A stretch of DNA of 6,781 nt from UBA961 sp041191145 (GTDB lineage: Bacteria > Bacteroidota > Ignavibacteria > Kapaibacteriales > UBA961): contig JBEEPK010000090.1 of assembly GCA_041191145.1 (NCBI GenBank), positions 1 through 6,781 of the forward strand, in the 5' to 3' direction. The notes beneath the pieces were generated by a model. The model saw only the letters and a list, made by a program, of their open reading frames with translations. It was not told where the DNA came from and made no database searches. This document shows, in pieces, positions 6,405 to 6,781 of the stretch. Numbering within the stretch: the stretch's first letter is position 1; the number at the start of each line of letters is the position of its first letter. Made by a program: the position numbers and the translations under genes.

Positions 6405-6418
6405 GAAGCCGAGGGGTG
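6381..6418. repeat. GC-rich intergenic repeat element, copy 1
   Basis: GAGCATTAAATCTG leads into CACCCC (6395-6400), GAGCGAAGCCGA, then GGGGTG (6413-6418). The CACCCC and GGGGTG arms can pair, and the centre can form GC-GAA-GC. The same sequence recurs in direct orientation at 6643-6699. Sequences of this type are, to my recollection, widely dispersed in intergenic DNA of Bacteroidota-related genomes. The local duplication is seen directly. Confidence 0.75.
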
Positions 6419-6446
6419 ACTCTCTCCTCTGCTATGCTCGGAGACC

Positions 6447-6642
6447 ATGCCCATATTTACAGGAAAAGTGAATTTTTCATTTCATTTACCATTTGCCATT
6501 GTTCATATAACACGATCGGAATATGTGACACCTTCGGTGTCATGGGTGTGGGATGGGACTTTCATAACTAGGTTGATTTGACCCCGCTGGGGTCACTATA
6601 TATAGCAGGTTATACTTTAAGCAACTAGATTGTCTAGAATCT
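6447..6642. other. Gene-free segment between the two GC-rich repeat copies
   Basis: Within the roughly 430 bases without a convincing gene, this part has no coding signal. A 44-codon open frame (6447-6581) exists, but it ends inside a hairpin and resembles no protein. The segment holds CATTT-rich sequence (6483-6505), the twin hairpins described separately, the palindrome CTATATATAG (6595-6604) and a small inverted repeat CTAGA-TTG-TCTAG (6625-6637). Confidence 0.6.
6526..6595. repeat. Twin TGAC...GTCA hairpins
   Basis: TGACACC-TTC-GGTGTCA (6526-6542) and TGACCCC-GCT-GGGGTCA (6579-6595) are both perfect 7-bp stems with 3-base loops. They share the frame TGACnCC-NNN-GGnGTCA and are 53 bases apart. 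They differ at one position of the stem, with the paired base changed to match (A/T to C/G), so the structure is kept. No T tract follows either stem, so they are not simple terminators. They may belong to a dispersed structured repeat. Confidence 0.8.
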
Positions 6643-6699
6643 GAGCATTAAATCTGCACCCCAAGCGAAGCCGAGCGCTCCGCGAGCGAAGCCGAGGGG
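6643..6699. repeat. GC-rich intergenic repeat element, copy 2, with internal duplication
   Basis: This copy starts with the same GAGCATTAAATCTGCACCCC as copy 1, then has AAGCGAAGCCGAG in place of GAGCGAAGCCGAG. AGCGAAGCCGAG occurs twice (6664-6675 and 6685-6696), 21 bases apart. Between them lies CGCTCCGCG, which can form CGCTC-CGC-GAGCG (6676-6688). It ends in GGGG like copy 1 but lacks the closing TG. Confidence 0.75.
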
Positions 6700-6710
6700 A
6701 AGAATCTCAT

Positions 6711-6747
6711 AAAAAAATCCCTTGCAATACTGTGATTACAAGGGATT
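6711..6747 (-). terminator. Rho-independent terminator of the minus-strand tRNA
   Basis: AATCCCTTG (6716-6724) and CAAGGGATT (6739-6747) form a perfect 9-bp stem. It can extend past one mismatch by AAT/ATT to a 6-base loop. On the minus strand, seven consecutive T residues occur, two of them within the stem. It lies 5 bases after the tRNA discriminator base, in the expected place and direction. Confidence 0.9.
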
Positions 6748-6752
6748 ATATG

Positions 6753-6781
6753 TAGCGAGGGAGGGACTTGAACCCCCGACC
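6753..6781 (-). tRNA. tRNA 3' end, cut by the right edge (isotype unknown)
   Basis: The minus strand reads GGTC, then GGGGG-TTCAAGT-CCCTC, then CCTCGCT and A. This is a T arm with a 5-bp stem (one G-U), the TTCAAGT loop and the G53-C61 pair, followed by the 3' half of the acceptor stem and discriminator A73. The bases after A73 are CAT, so the CCA end is not encoded. The GGTC before the T stem fits a short class I variable loop. The anticodon lies outside the window. A terminator follows directly. Confidence 0.88.

Noticed and set aside
6447..6581. 44-codon open frame between the repeat copies
   Set aside because: There is no ribosome binding site, it runs through one hairpin and stops inside the other, and it shows no recognisable domain.
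6753..6781. 3' end of a tmRNA
   Set aside because: The GGTC variable-loop end and the acceptor sequence fit an ordinary class I tRNA better. The missing 5' part prevents full proof.

Overview
The window is about 6.8 kb of AT-leaning bacterial chromosome, mostly housekeeping genes. It probably comes from the Bacteroidota or a related FCB-group lineage. Three things suggest this: a type III (GlnN) glutamine synthetase, promoter-like TAnnTTTG elements with few Shine-Dalgarno sequences, and intergenic repeats of the CCCCGAGCGAAGCCGAGGGG kind, which I recall from such genomes. No rRNA or marker tree is available, so the assignment is an inference.

Left part (1-1759). The minus strand carries an Lrp/AsnC regulator followed after 31 bases by the start of glnN, which runs off the left edge. 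The regulator is divergent from mtgA, a monofunctional peptidoglycan glycosyltransferase on the plus strand. The short shared promoter region holds a 16-bp direct repeat and a candidate lrp promoter.

Middle (1758-4982). mtgA converges on recA, with a rho-independent terminator for recA between them. recA and typA (bipA) both read on the minus strand. They are separated by about 170 bases holding a hairpin behind typA and a possible pseudoknot in the recA leader. typA is preceded by a good TAnnTTTG element.

Right part (4983-6316). Two plus-strand genes follow, probably one unit. One encodes a six-helix SdpI/DUF1648 membrane protein. The other encodes a peroxiredoxin-like thioredoxin-fold protein with a CxxS active-site motif.

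Right edge (6317-6781). No gene is visible for about 430 bases. This stretch holds a 20-bp tandem array, two copies of a GC-rich element flanking a segment with twin TGAC...GTCA hairpins, and a terminator. The 3' end of a tRNA on the minus strand is cut by the window edge.

The genes do not form one pathway. The only likely functional pairing is the Lrp-type regulator with glnN in nitrogen metabolism. I found no phage, CRISPR, toxin-antitoxin or defence system. The least explained DNA is the repeat block at the right end.
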